Source of the DNA: Xiphophorus maculatus
Taxonomy: Eukaryota; Chordata; Actinopteri; Cyprinodontiformes; Poeciliidae
Length of the DNA stretch: 64,000 nt
Reading direction: 5' to 3'
Assembly (NCBI RefSeq): GCF_002775205.1
Contig: NC_036447.1
Span: 30,626,245-30,690,244 of the forward strand
Shown here: in pieces, positions 54,101 to 64,000 of the stretch
Layout of the letters: every line of letters begins with the position of its first letter
Numbering within the stretch: the stretch's first letter is position 1
Program-made: the position numbers and the translations under genes
The notes under the pieces: model-generated
Database searches by the model: none
Told to the model about the DNA's origin: nothing
The model's input: only the letters and a program-made list of their open reading frames with translations

Positions 54101-57100
54101 GCACAACGTCACTGACTCCCATGGTGCATGGAGAGTAAAAAAATCTGCAGAGGTGAAGATTTCAGCAACACTTGAAGTTCTACTTTATTTATAGACCAAT
54201 GTGTTTTGGTTTATGGTCTTCATCAGGGTCATTCAGCCAAAACTTATTGGTCTACAAATTAAATGATTTCTTAGCACTTCAAGTGCTACTGTAGTCTTCA
54301 CCACAACAGCTTACACACACATCTCTCACCTCTCCCTAACCCATTCCTAACCCCAAAACACACACCTCACCAACAACCTCCGATCATTTCAGATCATAAA
54401 TAGATATTCCTTTATTTAACCAGGTAAACCCTGTTGAGATCTAGATCTCATGTTCAAAAGGGACCTGGGCAAAAAAATTGCAATACATAGCAAATACAGT
54501 ATAGAACATCACTGCTGCTAAACATAGCAAGTATAGTAAAAATAAATCTTAAGCTCCTGTGTGCTTAAGCAGCTCTGTTAGGGCAGCCACATTACACAGA
54601 GGTATTAGTTGTTATGTACTGGTGGTAAAGACGTATTCAGCCTGTGATCCAGAATCAAACTCCACAAGCCAAGGAATAATTAGTCAAAGCTGGGCTTTGC
54701 TGTCTCTTTTCAACTATTGCCTGAGGTGAGAATCTAAAGACTATTCTACAACATAGGCAATAATGGCACAGAGAGGTGTAGTGAGCAGTGACCTATGCTG
54801 GTCACTTATTCAGATTTAGATAAACTATGAGCTTTATCAAAGTATCCAACAGTTCAGTAAGTCGAGTAACATTTGTGATGGCCAAACCTATAGCCACACT
54901 CTTAAGTCGGTAACTCATTTTTTTGCACAACCTTTTTCATACAAACACAAAACACTTTAGTTTCAATAAAACATTTATTTGGATATGTTTGTTCTATTTG
55001 TTAGCGTGCACATTTAGTTAACACATGTATTTAAATCAACTTAAAGTTAAGTTTGTTTGCCTAAGATTAACTTTTAACAAAAGAAGGGCCAGCGCTCAGC
55101 AGGTTTAAATGCTGATTGAACTGCACCACTGGTCCCTGCTGGCAGTATAAATACCCTGGGTGCCATTTCTTTGCTAGGTCAGTTATTTTTGTTTGTGCAG
55201 CCAGTTTGTTTGCATTTTTTTTGCCTGAGTTCAGTTTTGTTTCTTTGACCTCTTTTATGAACTCAGTTATTTTTTTTTATCATCTAATACTTTGGGTTAA
55301 AATAATAAAAAAGATATATATTTTTTTCTAATATTTCCTATGACTCCTCCTGTTTTCAACTCAGTTCAGCACACATTTATAGAATTATATTTTCACTCAT
55401 GTTAATAAATAAAATTATTTCTAATTTTAAAGTAATTGAAATATTTAATAAATAGTTTGCAGTAAATATGAAATTTGATTCAAGTTTTCTATTTTAGTTT
55501 TTATGAAAATTTTATGACAATGGACTGAGAACATTACAGAGTGAAAAATGGAAGAGAAAAGAGGATCTATACAGAATACTTGGAGAGTTTTGGTCTTGGT
55601 TACTTGGTTACTTTTCTAAAGTAACCAAGTAACCAAAGAACTTTTTTAAGTTCTTAACTTAAGAACTACTTAATAGCTTTGTGAAACAGTTTGATATGAA
55701 TTTGACTCATGACTTATGATGTCCTTGTGAACTCTAATCTATTATGGGGACACATACATAACTATAGATGAACTAATAGTTCTGGTGGATTTGAACTGAG
55801 TACACATTTAAAATAAGCAGCTTCTGTTCAGTCTGGGTCTGCAAGGTTCTGTGGGGCTCCTCTGACTGATTGGGACTCTTCACAGTGCAGGCAAACGTGA
55901 GGCACTGGGTAAAATTTAAAACCTCAACAGAATCCATGCCTCCAGAAAGCAATTGTTTCTCAACAGCAGAGAACCCAGACCTTCTGTACAAAGCAAAGTG
56001 TAGTACAAAGGGCTGGTTTTTACCAGGCTGGTTGACGTGAACTCAGTTGAAGTTTAAAACTTTACCTGTGATGTGTGTCATGTGCCAGTTTGATGCTATG
56101 AAACTTACCGGAAATTACCTGCACTGTAAACAACCAACTTCCACTGTGAAGCGAGAACCTCAGAGCCGAATGAAGCGGCTGTTAATGTTAATTCAATATT
56201 TGGAAGTGTGGTCAACAAGGACGCAGTGGCTTTGTTCACCTCCTCTGCTGCCATCGCTAAAACTAATTCTAGCGCACTATAATTCTAAAACAGTGCAGAA
56301 AATTTACGTCAATGTTCACAACTTCTCCTTCTGTTTGCTGATTGGCCCAGTTAAAAATCGACCACAGACAATCCGAGTGAAGGGGAAAAATCCCAGACTG
56401 TCTGTGGATTTTAAGGCAGCTATAGTGGAGTCAAGTTTTTTGTTGCCATAAGGAATAAGATTAATATCCAGTCATTTATTTCTAACAAGAAGTATATTTT
56501 CTAAAAATGCTAGTAATTATTGCATGTGTTTCAATGTTTAATTTTAATTTTAGACATTAGACACATTAGACACTTTAATTTTAGACATTAAATATTGCTG
56601 TTCATGAGATGCAATCCAGTTAAAACTGCTGTTAAATAAGTTAAATAAGCGTAACACTGCTAAAAACATACTTGACACATATTTTGACATCTTACAGTGA
56701 GAAACAATTCAGGTCATCACATTTATAATAACGCAGTATATGTGTCAGACTATTATATGAAGACATGGGTTGTAGTTTCATTGACGTTTACATTTGCTCA
56801 ATTATGAGCTTGTATTAATCTCACTTGGACTCTGGCTTTGTGGAATGGTGATGTTGTCCAATCAGAGCCCTGATTTTATTGTTCATGTATTAATAATTCA
56901 GATTTTGCTGGGTTTTTTTTTGCACTGATTTAAAAACAAAAAGTTTATTAAACATAGCTGCTGCTATATAACACCATAGTGGCCATTACGTGTTGTGGAG
57001 AAATAAGAGGATAGCAGAGTGAAAGTGCAATTAATCCTATTTTTGCAATAATTTGTTACTTTTTTTGAATACTTTGAAACTATAACATATTTAATTGCTA

Positions 57101-57255
57101 CAGCAATAGAATTTAAGTTGCCAATGATCTCATCAATCCAGATACCTACCGTGATAGCGCTTCTTCTCATCCTTGGCCAGCATCACAGCCATCCGTAGGC
57201 CAATCCCAGAGGAGCAGCCAGTGATCAGGACCACTTTCTGTTCAGGACTCACCAT
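51113..57255 (-). CDS. rdh8: Retinol dehydrogenase 8-type SDR (6 coding exons)
   Basis: RDH8 reduces all-trans-retinal to all-trans-retinol with NADPH in photoreceptor outer segments. Exons: 57150-57255, 53062-53223, 52782-52961, 52534-52627, 51432-51615, 51113-51340; phases agree and give 317 residues (human 311). Short-chain dehydrogenase hallmarks are complete: cofactor motif TGCSSGIG (12-19), INNAG (90-94), catalytic Ser144, Tyr157 and Lys161 (YAASK). [20 protein letters not shown] and the cysteine-containing end (LTCGCLRRR; such cysteines are lipidated in relatives) fit RDH8 better than the sister enzyme HSD17B1. The a/b fish paralogue cannot be decided. Intron 1 is 3.9 kb and holds repeat debris and a long hairpin. 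Confidence 0.92.
54176..54265. repeat. Dispersed repeat fragment in rdh8 intron 1
   Basis: GACCAATGTGTTTTGG and GTCTTCATCAGGGTC form a module frequent in fish transposon ends. No boundaries are visible. Confidence 0.3.
54398..54545 (+). repeat. Retroelement-like tail in rdh8 intron 1
   Basis: TTCCTTTATTTAACCAGGTA, GTTGAGATCTAGATCTC and AAAAGGGACCTGGGC follow the order of a common fish interspersed repeat. Confidence 0.45.
55596..55636. repeat. Perfect 19-bp hairpin, 3-base loop
   Basis: TTGGTTACTTGGTTACTTT at 55596-55614 is exactly complementary to 55618-55636. A second small inverted repeat (AAGTTCTTAA / TTAAGAACTT) follows by 55670. It lies in rdh8 intron 1. Confidence 0.9.
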
Positions 57256-57400
57256 AATTCAGCTGCTGGTCCTGCTCTTTTTGCAGACCAGAAGACAGAC
57301 ACCAGTGCAGAGTCAGTGCTAATCTGAAGTGAGAAGAAGAGCTGCAGTAAGAGGATAAAACACAGAGAGGGAGTCACATGGACAGGGTGAAAATCTACAA

Positions 57401-57414
57401 CAATCCTAGGATTA
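57401..57414. promoter_or_regulatory. Palindromic OTX/CRX-type homeodomain site upstream of rdh8
   Basis: AATCCTAGGATT (57402-57413) is a perfect palindrome joining CAATCC and GGATTA; the latter is the consensus core for K50 homeodomain factors such as CRX and OTX. It is 146 bp upstream of the rdh8 start codon. CRX controls photoreceptor genes, so the position makes sense, but binding is inferred. Confidence 0.4.
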
Positions 57415-57494
57415 TCTAAGGGGATGTCCCTTCATAACAGACAGTGTGGCAAATGTGTTTATTGGTGAAATACGGGGATGGTGCTTAAAAAAAA

Positions 57495-57531
57495 GGGGGG
57501 GGGGGGGGGGGGGGGGGGGGGAGTTAGAAAT
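57495..57531 (+). repeat. G37 homopolymer
   Basis: Eight A then 37 uninterrupted G, about 240 bp upstream of rdh8. It can form G-quadruplexes; the length is prone to assembly error. Confidence 0.95.
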
Positions 57532-57851
57532 GTGTGGATGGCAGGGCCTTAGATTTGCCGCCATCTAGTGGCCAGTATGCTCATTCCAGGAACAGGTCTT
57601 TCTAAAGTTATGTTACGGATTTTTTCGTGGTAATTCTTCAGTGAATCAGCAGACCTTGTTCTGCTGCTACACACACAGTCAACCATCAAAACCATCATGC
57701 TTTTACTTTAGATTGAGATAACCTCCAAATACAAAATGCATACAGAAATTATAAACTACATAAATAAAAAAGCACACCCTTCTCTCTCATATGTATACAT
57801 GCACACACACACCCCCGCACGCCCACGCTCACCTCCCCGCACACCCACATA

Positions 57852-58024
<173 letters not shown>

Positions 58025-58494
58025 CTTGATTATGGCTGGCAGTCATGATTTCACTGCACTTATAGCAGGAGTAAAGGAGCTGGAAAAATGCCTGGAATCC
58101 ATGTTTCCTTCAGTCACTGTCTGCAGTGCACAGCTGAAACTAAACCACTCTGATCCAAAAACATGAACTCCTAGTAGTTATTATTCAGCACATTAACAGT
58201 ATCTTTATTTTTGATCTTGTAAAGACAAGAGATCTGGCTAATAAGCCAGGTGTCTCCAAATGTGAAACCACTTCTTTCTGCATAATGGCACAAAACACAA
58301 TCCATATTACAGCTACAATGGAAGCTACTTTTCACTTATTACTAAAAACATTCAATTGACAGCATTTATTACATTTTTTTTTTTAAATTATAGAACAAAC
58401 CAAATCAAGATGTTATACAAATATATAAGTACATCTTAACCATTGGGGATTTTTAACAGTACAAAATGGGACATCCTACTTAAGTATATATACA

Positions 58495-58495
<1 letters not shown>

Positions 58496-58577
<82 letters not shown>
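58496..58577. repeat. AT dinucleotide microsatellite
   Basis: About 40 uninterrupted AT units, followed by a short second AT stretch to 58593. It lies 475 bp from the CA tract. Confidence 0.97.
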
Positions 58578-58580
<3 letters not shown>

Positions 58581-59158
58581 ATATATATATATAACACATA
58601 ATTGAACTTATACATATAATTGATACAAATGGTTGCACAAAACAAGCATTGTGATGGCCAAAGGGGGAGCCGACACGTTTGTGTATGATCTAATTTAGTG
58701 CCAGCCTCTTTTTTCTCTGAACTTATCCTAAAAGCTTATAAAGATTGTCGCAATGGTCTCTTCTGGACTTTCCATTTTGTGGGCAGAGCAGCATAAGCTC
58801 CTGAAACAAGTGGTTATTCTTTCTACAGCCAACTGCATGTACATATCTTAGGAGCACTTCTCTGTTTGTGAAAAAAGTTTGGGTCGGGCAAAGACAGACA
58901 GGTGGTGGAATTTGGAATCTGCAGCAGCATATTTTTATTAGTTGGGCAGCAACGCTGTCCTGTTCCAGCATGTTGCACTAGCTCATGGGCTTGTACGCAT
59001 ATTCAAAGACAAAAACAGACAAAAAAAGGAAAAAAAGAATGAAATCCAGTGTGGAACAAGCTCCTGCTGTTTCAAGTCCTTTGGTAAACTGTGGTTTCTG
59101 AAGATTGCACCTGACTGTAACACCATCCACTGCAGGACGTTTTAGACAGGAAGTCTTA

Positions 59159-59910
59159 AAGGCAAGGCAAGGCAAGGCAAGTTTAGTTATATAGCACTTT
59201 AAAACAGTACCACTGACCAAAGTGCTGTACAATCACAAGATTAAACAAATAAAGATCAAAATTAAAACACATAAAAACCAACAATGCAGTGACGTAAAAC
59301 ACTCTATATAATACATAAACATCCCCAGATAAATACAGAAAAGCAGCATCTCAAACTGAATCAAAGGCCAACCGAAAAAGGTAAGTCTTAAGAGCAGATT
59401 TAAAAATTGCTAAAGAGGGGGCCTGTTTTACCAACATAGGTAAAGAATTCCAAAGTTTGGGAGCTGCAACAGCAAACGCCCTGTCTCCTCTCTGCCTCCT
59501 GGAAGTCCTCGGCACCTCCAGGTTCATTTGGCTCGCTGATCTAAGAGCTCGAGGAGGACAGTGTATATGTAGCAGCTCAGAGAGATAGGAGGGAGCAAGG
59601 CCATTTAAAGATTTAAATACAAATAAAAGAATCTTAAAATGCACTCTGAAATGTACCGGCAGCCAGTGCAGAGAATATAAAATCGGGGTAACATGTTCTC
59701 TCTTCCGCGATCCAGTTAAGAGCCGAGCAGCCGCATTCTGGACCAGCTGAAGACGGGACAAAGAAGACTGGCTGACACCCACATATAAGGAGTTACAGTA
59801 ATCCAGTCGTGTTGTGATAAAAGCATGGATTAATATTTCAAAATAATCCACTGGTACAATATTCCTAACCTTAGCAAGCCGTCTCAAATGGAAAAAGCTC
59901 GTTTTCACAA
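59159..59910 (-). pseudogene. 5'-truncated L2-like LINE
   Basis: The minus strand has a 185-codon open frame (59351-59908) for the C-terminal end of an L2-type ORF2, with TTRLDYCNSLYVG, LQLVQNAAARLL and FKSLNGLAPSYLSELL blocks. The 3' end is a GGCAA tandem repeat (59160-59180), as expected for this clade. The reverse-transcriptase core and endonuclease are missing at the 5' side, the usual result of incomplete reverse transcription. No stop interrupts the remaining frame, so the insertion is fairly young. Confidence 0.85.
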
Positions 59911-60221
59911 CGGCACTGATTAAAGAAGTAAAAGATCATTCTGCTTTGTTTTTTTGGCTCATTGACATTGCAAGAGGATGAATTAATCATGATAAAATAT
60001 AGGTTTCTAAATTACTTGAAATTTTATGACAGATTTTTGCTGGAATTCAAATGTCTTTTTTCATAAAACAAAACGTTCAGTGTCTATAACTCATTTCAGA
60101 AAGCTCATACTCACACAGAAATATTTCAAAGCTTTATATCTTGTAATTTTTATGATCTGAGCTTACATATAATAACAATCCAAAATTCAATTATGACATT
60201 GTGGAAAAGCCATAAATTTAG

Positions 60222-61100
60222 ATTTCTACACATGCATTTTTAATTGACAGTAATCTTACCCCATTCATAACTCCTTGTGTTTCCATAGCAACTAAAACAA
60301 ACAAGACCCGGACAGGTTTTGACATCATAATGTAGATGAGAACCTCTATGTTCTCATCAGTGATGTCATAAATGTTCAAAGAGATACAAGAATTCTCAGT
60401 TTGCTTTTCAACTTGGTTGGAGGTAGATCGATCCCAGAGAGACGACTTCAAACTGACTTTACAAACCATTTTAACTGAACACCAAGTCAAGAGGATTTTT
60501 GCCTGTGATGGGACCTTGGATTTCTTGTTACGAAGGGAGTTGAAAGGTTGTTAGGATATATCACAAGAGGCAACAATGTCCTTGTAGAGAGCTCTGAGGA
60601 CGAGAGATGAAAATACTTTGCTTTTGACATTGAACTATGAAGACCAAAAGGACATGGAAGATTCCTCTAATGATGAGAAAGTTACCGTCAAAACATGGAG
60701 AAAGAAGGAGACCATCTCTGGTTCATCAAGTCTGATCATGATGAGTTTCATTTTATCTGTGCTGCAAACTAAGAGCTGTGACTCAGTTTGTGTCTCAGTT
60801 TGTGAGTTATGGTAACCTTCATCAGGTGAAAACTTCACATCTTGTCTAGTATTGCTTTGCTCACAGAAAACCTTCTTTTTGACAATTTGAAATATTTAAA
60901 ACATTTCTCTTTTCTTTTTCTTGTGTATTGTAGAAGTTTGCTGTAATTTCTGACACATTTGTGATTAGTGTAAATTTGACTCACAGCTTTAAATGTTTAA
61001 CTAATGGAGTGTTTTATATGTTTTTTAATAATGCAAATTACATTTTTTGTTTCTTCTGTAGTATATTATATATATTTTACTTTCATTGAAAGGTAAAAAA
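60222..61100 (+). pseudogene. Unknown gene-like repeat, copy B
   Basis: Plus-strand relative of copy A (29299-30560). It keeps the IQEFSVCFSTWLEVDRSQ block, the frame change after LRRELK and the 3' sequence to ATATTATATATATTTT. The middle between GTCAAAAC and ATGGAGAAAGAAG (near 60690) is deleted relative to copy A. It is dead as a coding sequence. Confidence 0.55.
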
Positions 61101-61254
61101 TAAAAGTAAAAGCTGTTTTCAGCCTCTGCTTATAAGTGTTTAAAGTTAGTCATATTGCTGTTGCAGAAAAACAAACATTGCTAGTTTTCATTAGATCTCA
61201 TTAACTGAACCAAGCAACATAAAACATTGTCAACACTCTGCCTCTTAGCATGGT

Positions 61255-61925
61255 ACTTTGCTTTGCTTTTCAACTTGGTTGGAGGTAGATCGATCCCAGA
61301 GAGACGACTTCAAACTGACTTTACAAACCATTTTAACTGAACACCAAGTTAAGAGGATTTTTGCCTGTGATGGGACCTTGGATTTCTTGTTACGAAGGGA
61401 GTTGAAAAGTTGTTAGGATATATCACAAGAGGCAATGACATTTTTGTAGAGAGCTCTGAGGACGAGAGATCAAACTACTTTGCTTTTCACATTGAACCCT
61501 GAAGACCAAAAGGACATGGAAGATTCCTCTAAGGATGAGAAAGTTACCATCAAAACCACAACTATGGATTTGACAGTAAAGGCATCAGAAGACTTTGTTG
61601 CTTTTGAAAGTGTCAATGTTCCTCATGACCAAATGGACCTGGATGTGTTTGCTTGCTCACAGTTTGAGTGAGTTGCCTTTACAACCACACTACTCCAACA
61701 TAAAGAGAAAATGCTTTTTCAGTGACACCGATGTGTTGACCCTGATACTCCCATGGTCAGTCAGTCCAGATGATTTAAGATATCCTTCAACTCCTGACCC
61801 AATCTTTGAAATTCCTGTAAAAAGTGGACCTCAGTGGTACCATCTGTCCTCAGTCATTTGCTGCTTGTACTTACCTGACAAACAGCAGGTTAGATTACCC
61901 ACCTTTTTTCCAATTGTTGAAGAGG
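61255..61925 (+). pseudogene. Unknown gene-like repeat, copy C (with extra conserved frame)
   Basis: It begins inside the family's EVDRSQ block and continues through MEDSSKDEKVTIKTTTMDL and FACSQFE with stops between. It then carries an open stretch not present in copies A or B: FFSDTDVLTLILPW and SPDPIFEIPVKSGPQWYHL-like words at 61710-61925. The stretch is also kept in copy E. Function unknown. Confidence 0.5.
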
Positions 61926-61929
61926 TGCT

Positions 61930-62105
61930 GTTGAGTGGCCCTCCTGGGGACTTCCTTATGCTGCTTTGAGATTTCAATGCTCGCGTGGGGAATGACAGTG
62001 AGACCTGGAGGGGTGTGGTTGGGAGGATCGGCCAGCCTGATCTAAACCAGAGTGGTGTTCTGTTATTGGATCTCTGTGCTCTTCATGGATTGTCCATAAC
62101 TATTT
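61930..62105 (+). pseudogene. LINE endonuclease-domain fragment
   Basis: The plus strand encodes [19 protein letters not shown] followed by [14 protein letters not shown] and HGLSITI, the central piece of a non-LTR retrotransposon endonuclease. An in-frame TGA stands where the glycine before DFNARVG is expected. It is present in unit 1 only. Confidence 0.7.
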
Positions 62106-62139
62106 AAATTTGTTCATGAGTATCCTCATATGTACAATA

Positions 62140-63100
62140 TCTCATTTTTACATGCATGTATGAGTTGGATAACAAGACAAATACAAAACTTAAATTTCTG
62201 CACATTTGTTGACTAACATTTACTAATTTAGATGTCTACGCATGCATTTTTAATTGACAATAATCTTACGCCAGTCATAACTCCTTGTGTTTTCATAGCA
62301 ACTAAAACAAACAAAACCCTGACACAGGTTGTTTGACATCATCGTATCCATGAGAACCTCTGTGTGATGTCAGTGATGTCATAAATGTTCAGAGAGATAC
62401 AAGAATTCTCAGTTTGCTTTTCAACTTGGTTGGAGGTAGATCGATCCCAGAGAGACGACTTCAAACTGACTTTACAAACCATTTTAACTGAACACCAAGT
62501 CAAGAGGATTTTTGCCTGTGATGGGACCTTGGATTTCTTGTTACGAAGGGAGTTGAAAAGTTGTTAGGATATATCACAAGAGGCAACAATGTCCTTGTAG
62601 AGAGCTCTGAGGACGAGAGATGAAAATACTTTGCCTTTGACATTGAAACCTGAAGACCAAAAGGACATGGAAGATTCCTCTAATGATGAGAAAGTTACCG
62701 TCAAAACATGGAGAAAGAAGGAGACCATCTCTGGTTCATCAAGTCTGATCATGATGAGTTTCATTTAATCTGTGCTGCAAACTAAGAGCTGTGACTCAGT
62801 TTGTGTCTCAGTTTGTGAGTTATGGTAACCTTCATCAGGTGAAAACTTCACATCTTGTCTAGTATTGCTTTGCTCACAGAAAACCTTCTTTTTGACAATT
62901 TGAAATATTTAAAACATTTCTCTTTTCTTTTTCTTGTGTATTGTAGAAGTTTGCTGTAATTTCTGACACATTTGTGATTAGTGTAAATTTGACTCACAGC
63001 TTTAAAGGTTTAACTAATGGAGTGTTTTATATGTTTTTTAATAATGCAAATTACATTTTTTGTTTCTTCTGTAGTATATTATATATATTTTACTTTCATT
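62140..63100 (+). pseudogene. Unknown gene-like repeat, copy D
   Basis: Nearly the same as copy B, sharing its internal deletion. It also keeps upstream sequence (TACATGCATGTATGAGTTGG) that matches the far end of copy A, so the family is longer on the 5' side than copy B alone shows. Confidence 0.55.
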
Positions 63101-63267
63101 GAAAGGTAAAAAATAAAAGTAAAAGCTGTTTTCAGCCTCTGCTTATAAGTGTTTAAAGTCAGTCATATTGCTGTTGCAGACAAACAAACATTGCTAGTTT
63201 TCATTAGATCTCATTAACTGAACCAAGCAACATACAACATTGTCAACACTCTGCCTCTTAGCATGGT

Positions 63268-63880
63268 ACTTTGCTTTGCTTTTCAACTTGGTTGGAGGTA
63301 GATCGATCCCAGAGAGACGACTTCAAACTGACTTTACAAACCATTTTAACTGAACACCAAGTTAAGAGGATTTTTGCCTGTGATGGGACCTTGGATTTCT
63401 TGTTACGAAGGGAGTTGAAAATTTGTTAGGATATATCACAAGAGGCAATGACATTTTTGTAGAGAGCTGTGAGGACGAGAGATCAAACTACTTTGCTTTT
63501 GACATTGAACCCTAAAGACCAAAAGACATGGAAGATTCCTCTAAGGATGAGAAAGTTACCATCAAAACCACAACTACGGATTTGACAGTAAAGGCATCAG
63601 AAGACTTTGTTGCTTTTGAAAGTGTCAATGTTCCTCATGACCAAATGGATCTGGATGTGTTTGCTTGCTCACAGTTTGAGTGAGTTACCTTTACAACCAC
63701 ACTACTCCAACATAAAGAGAAAATGCTTTTTCAGTGACACCGATGTGTTGACCCTGATACTCCCATGGTCAGTCAGTCCAGATGATTTAAGATATCCTTC
63801 AATTCCTGACCCAATCTTTGAAATTCCTGTAAAAAGTGGACCTCAGTGGTACCATCTGTCCTCAGTCATTTGCTGCTTGT
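63268..63880 (+). pseudogene. Unknown gene-like repeat, copy E
   Basis: Matches copy C from GCATGGTACTTTGC to TGCTGCTTGT at 63880, with the FSDTDVLTLILPW frame intact. After 63880 the sequence changes to TGTGGCACCCGAG, suggesting that another element is inserted here. Confidence 0.55.
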
Positions 63881-64000
63881 GTGGCACCCGAGTGGAGTAC
63901 CCAATATGAACCAGCAGGGATTGTGAACAGAGTTCCAACAACCAATAAAAGTTCCAATAATTTATTCTAAAAACAGGGAATCAAAAGGAAGAGGAGGCGC
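63880..64000 (+). other. Possible start of another inserted element
   Basis: From 63880 the similarity to unit 1 stops. The new sequence begins TGTGGCACCC, contains CCAATAAAAG, and runs off the window. A TG start would suit an LTR, but the other end is not visible. Confidence 0.3.

Larger units (their letters stand above)
60222..64000 (+). repeat. Tandem duplication of a ~2.0-kb block (unit 2 incomplete)
   Basis: Landmarks repeat at a 2,010-2,013-bp spacing: CATGCATTTTTAATTGAC at 60231 and 62241, and CTTTGCTTTTCAAC at 61261 and 63274. Unit 1 spans about 60222-62230. Unit 2 starts about 62231 and leaves unit 1 sequence after 63880. Differences between units are few, so the duplication is fairly recent. 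Confidence 0.8.

Noticed and set aside
51113-57255. HSD17B1 (estradiol dehydrogenase) instead of RDH8
   Set aside because: The [11 protein letters not shown] block and the cysteine-containing C-terminus match RDH8, and the long acidic HSD17B1 tail is absent.
58436-58645. Tyr/Ile repeat open frame
   Set aside because: It is a translation of the AT microsatellite.

Overview
This window looks like nuclear DNA of a teleost fish. Five vertebrate protein genes can be read through conserved introns with GT/AG boundaries. The non-coding DNA is AT-rich and carries typical fish repeats: BEL/Pao and L2/Rex-like retroelements, a tRNA-derived SINE with a GGAT tail, MITEs, and long CA, AT and G tracts. 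The species cannot be read from the sequence.

Layout. 268-10728 (minus): iqce, a ciliary IQ-motif protein, 18 coding exons, about 649 residues. 11413-16876 (minus): a BEL/Pao LTR retrotransposon with two 415-bp LTRs that look identical and a 5-bp target duplication; its polyprotein has lost the reverse-transcriptase catalytic motif and most of the RNase H/integrase region. 16911-18763: hAT-like debris, a G28 run and the region upstream of fascin. 18764-27063 (plus): fscn1, 5 coding exons, 491 residues. 28100-31000: LINE debris and a decayed gene-like sequence of unknown family. 31520-36637 (minus): plk1, 11 coding exons, 582 residues. 38299-48877 (minus): palb2, 12 coding exons, about 1346 residues. 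51113-57255 (minus): an rdh8-type retinol dehydrogenase, 6 coding exons, 317 residues. 57256-64000: simple repeats, a 5'-truncated L2-like LINE, and two tandem ~2.0-kb units carrying copies of the unknown sequence seen at 29.3-30.6 kb.

How the genes relate. palb2 and plk1 are neighbours on one strand, echoing human 16p12, where DCTN5 lies between them; no DCTN5 exon was recognised here. palb2 acts in homologous recombination, plk1 in mitosis, rdh8 in the photoreceptor visual cycle, fscn1 in actin bundling and iqce at the ciliary base. They are separately controlled genes, not an operon. The least explained material is the unknown repeated gene-like family (copies A to E), an orphan open frame inside the last iqce intron, and the structure of the BEL/Pao copy, which looks young but is catalytically dead. 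No novel defence or metabolic system was seen.
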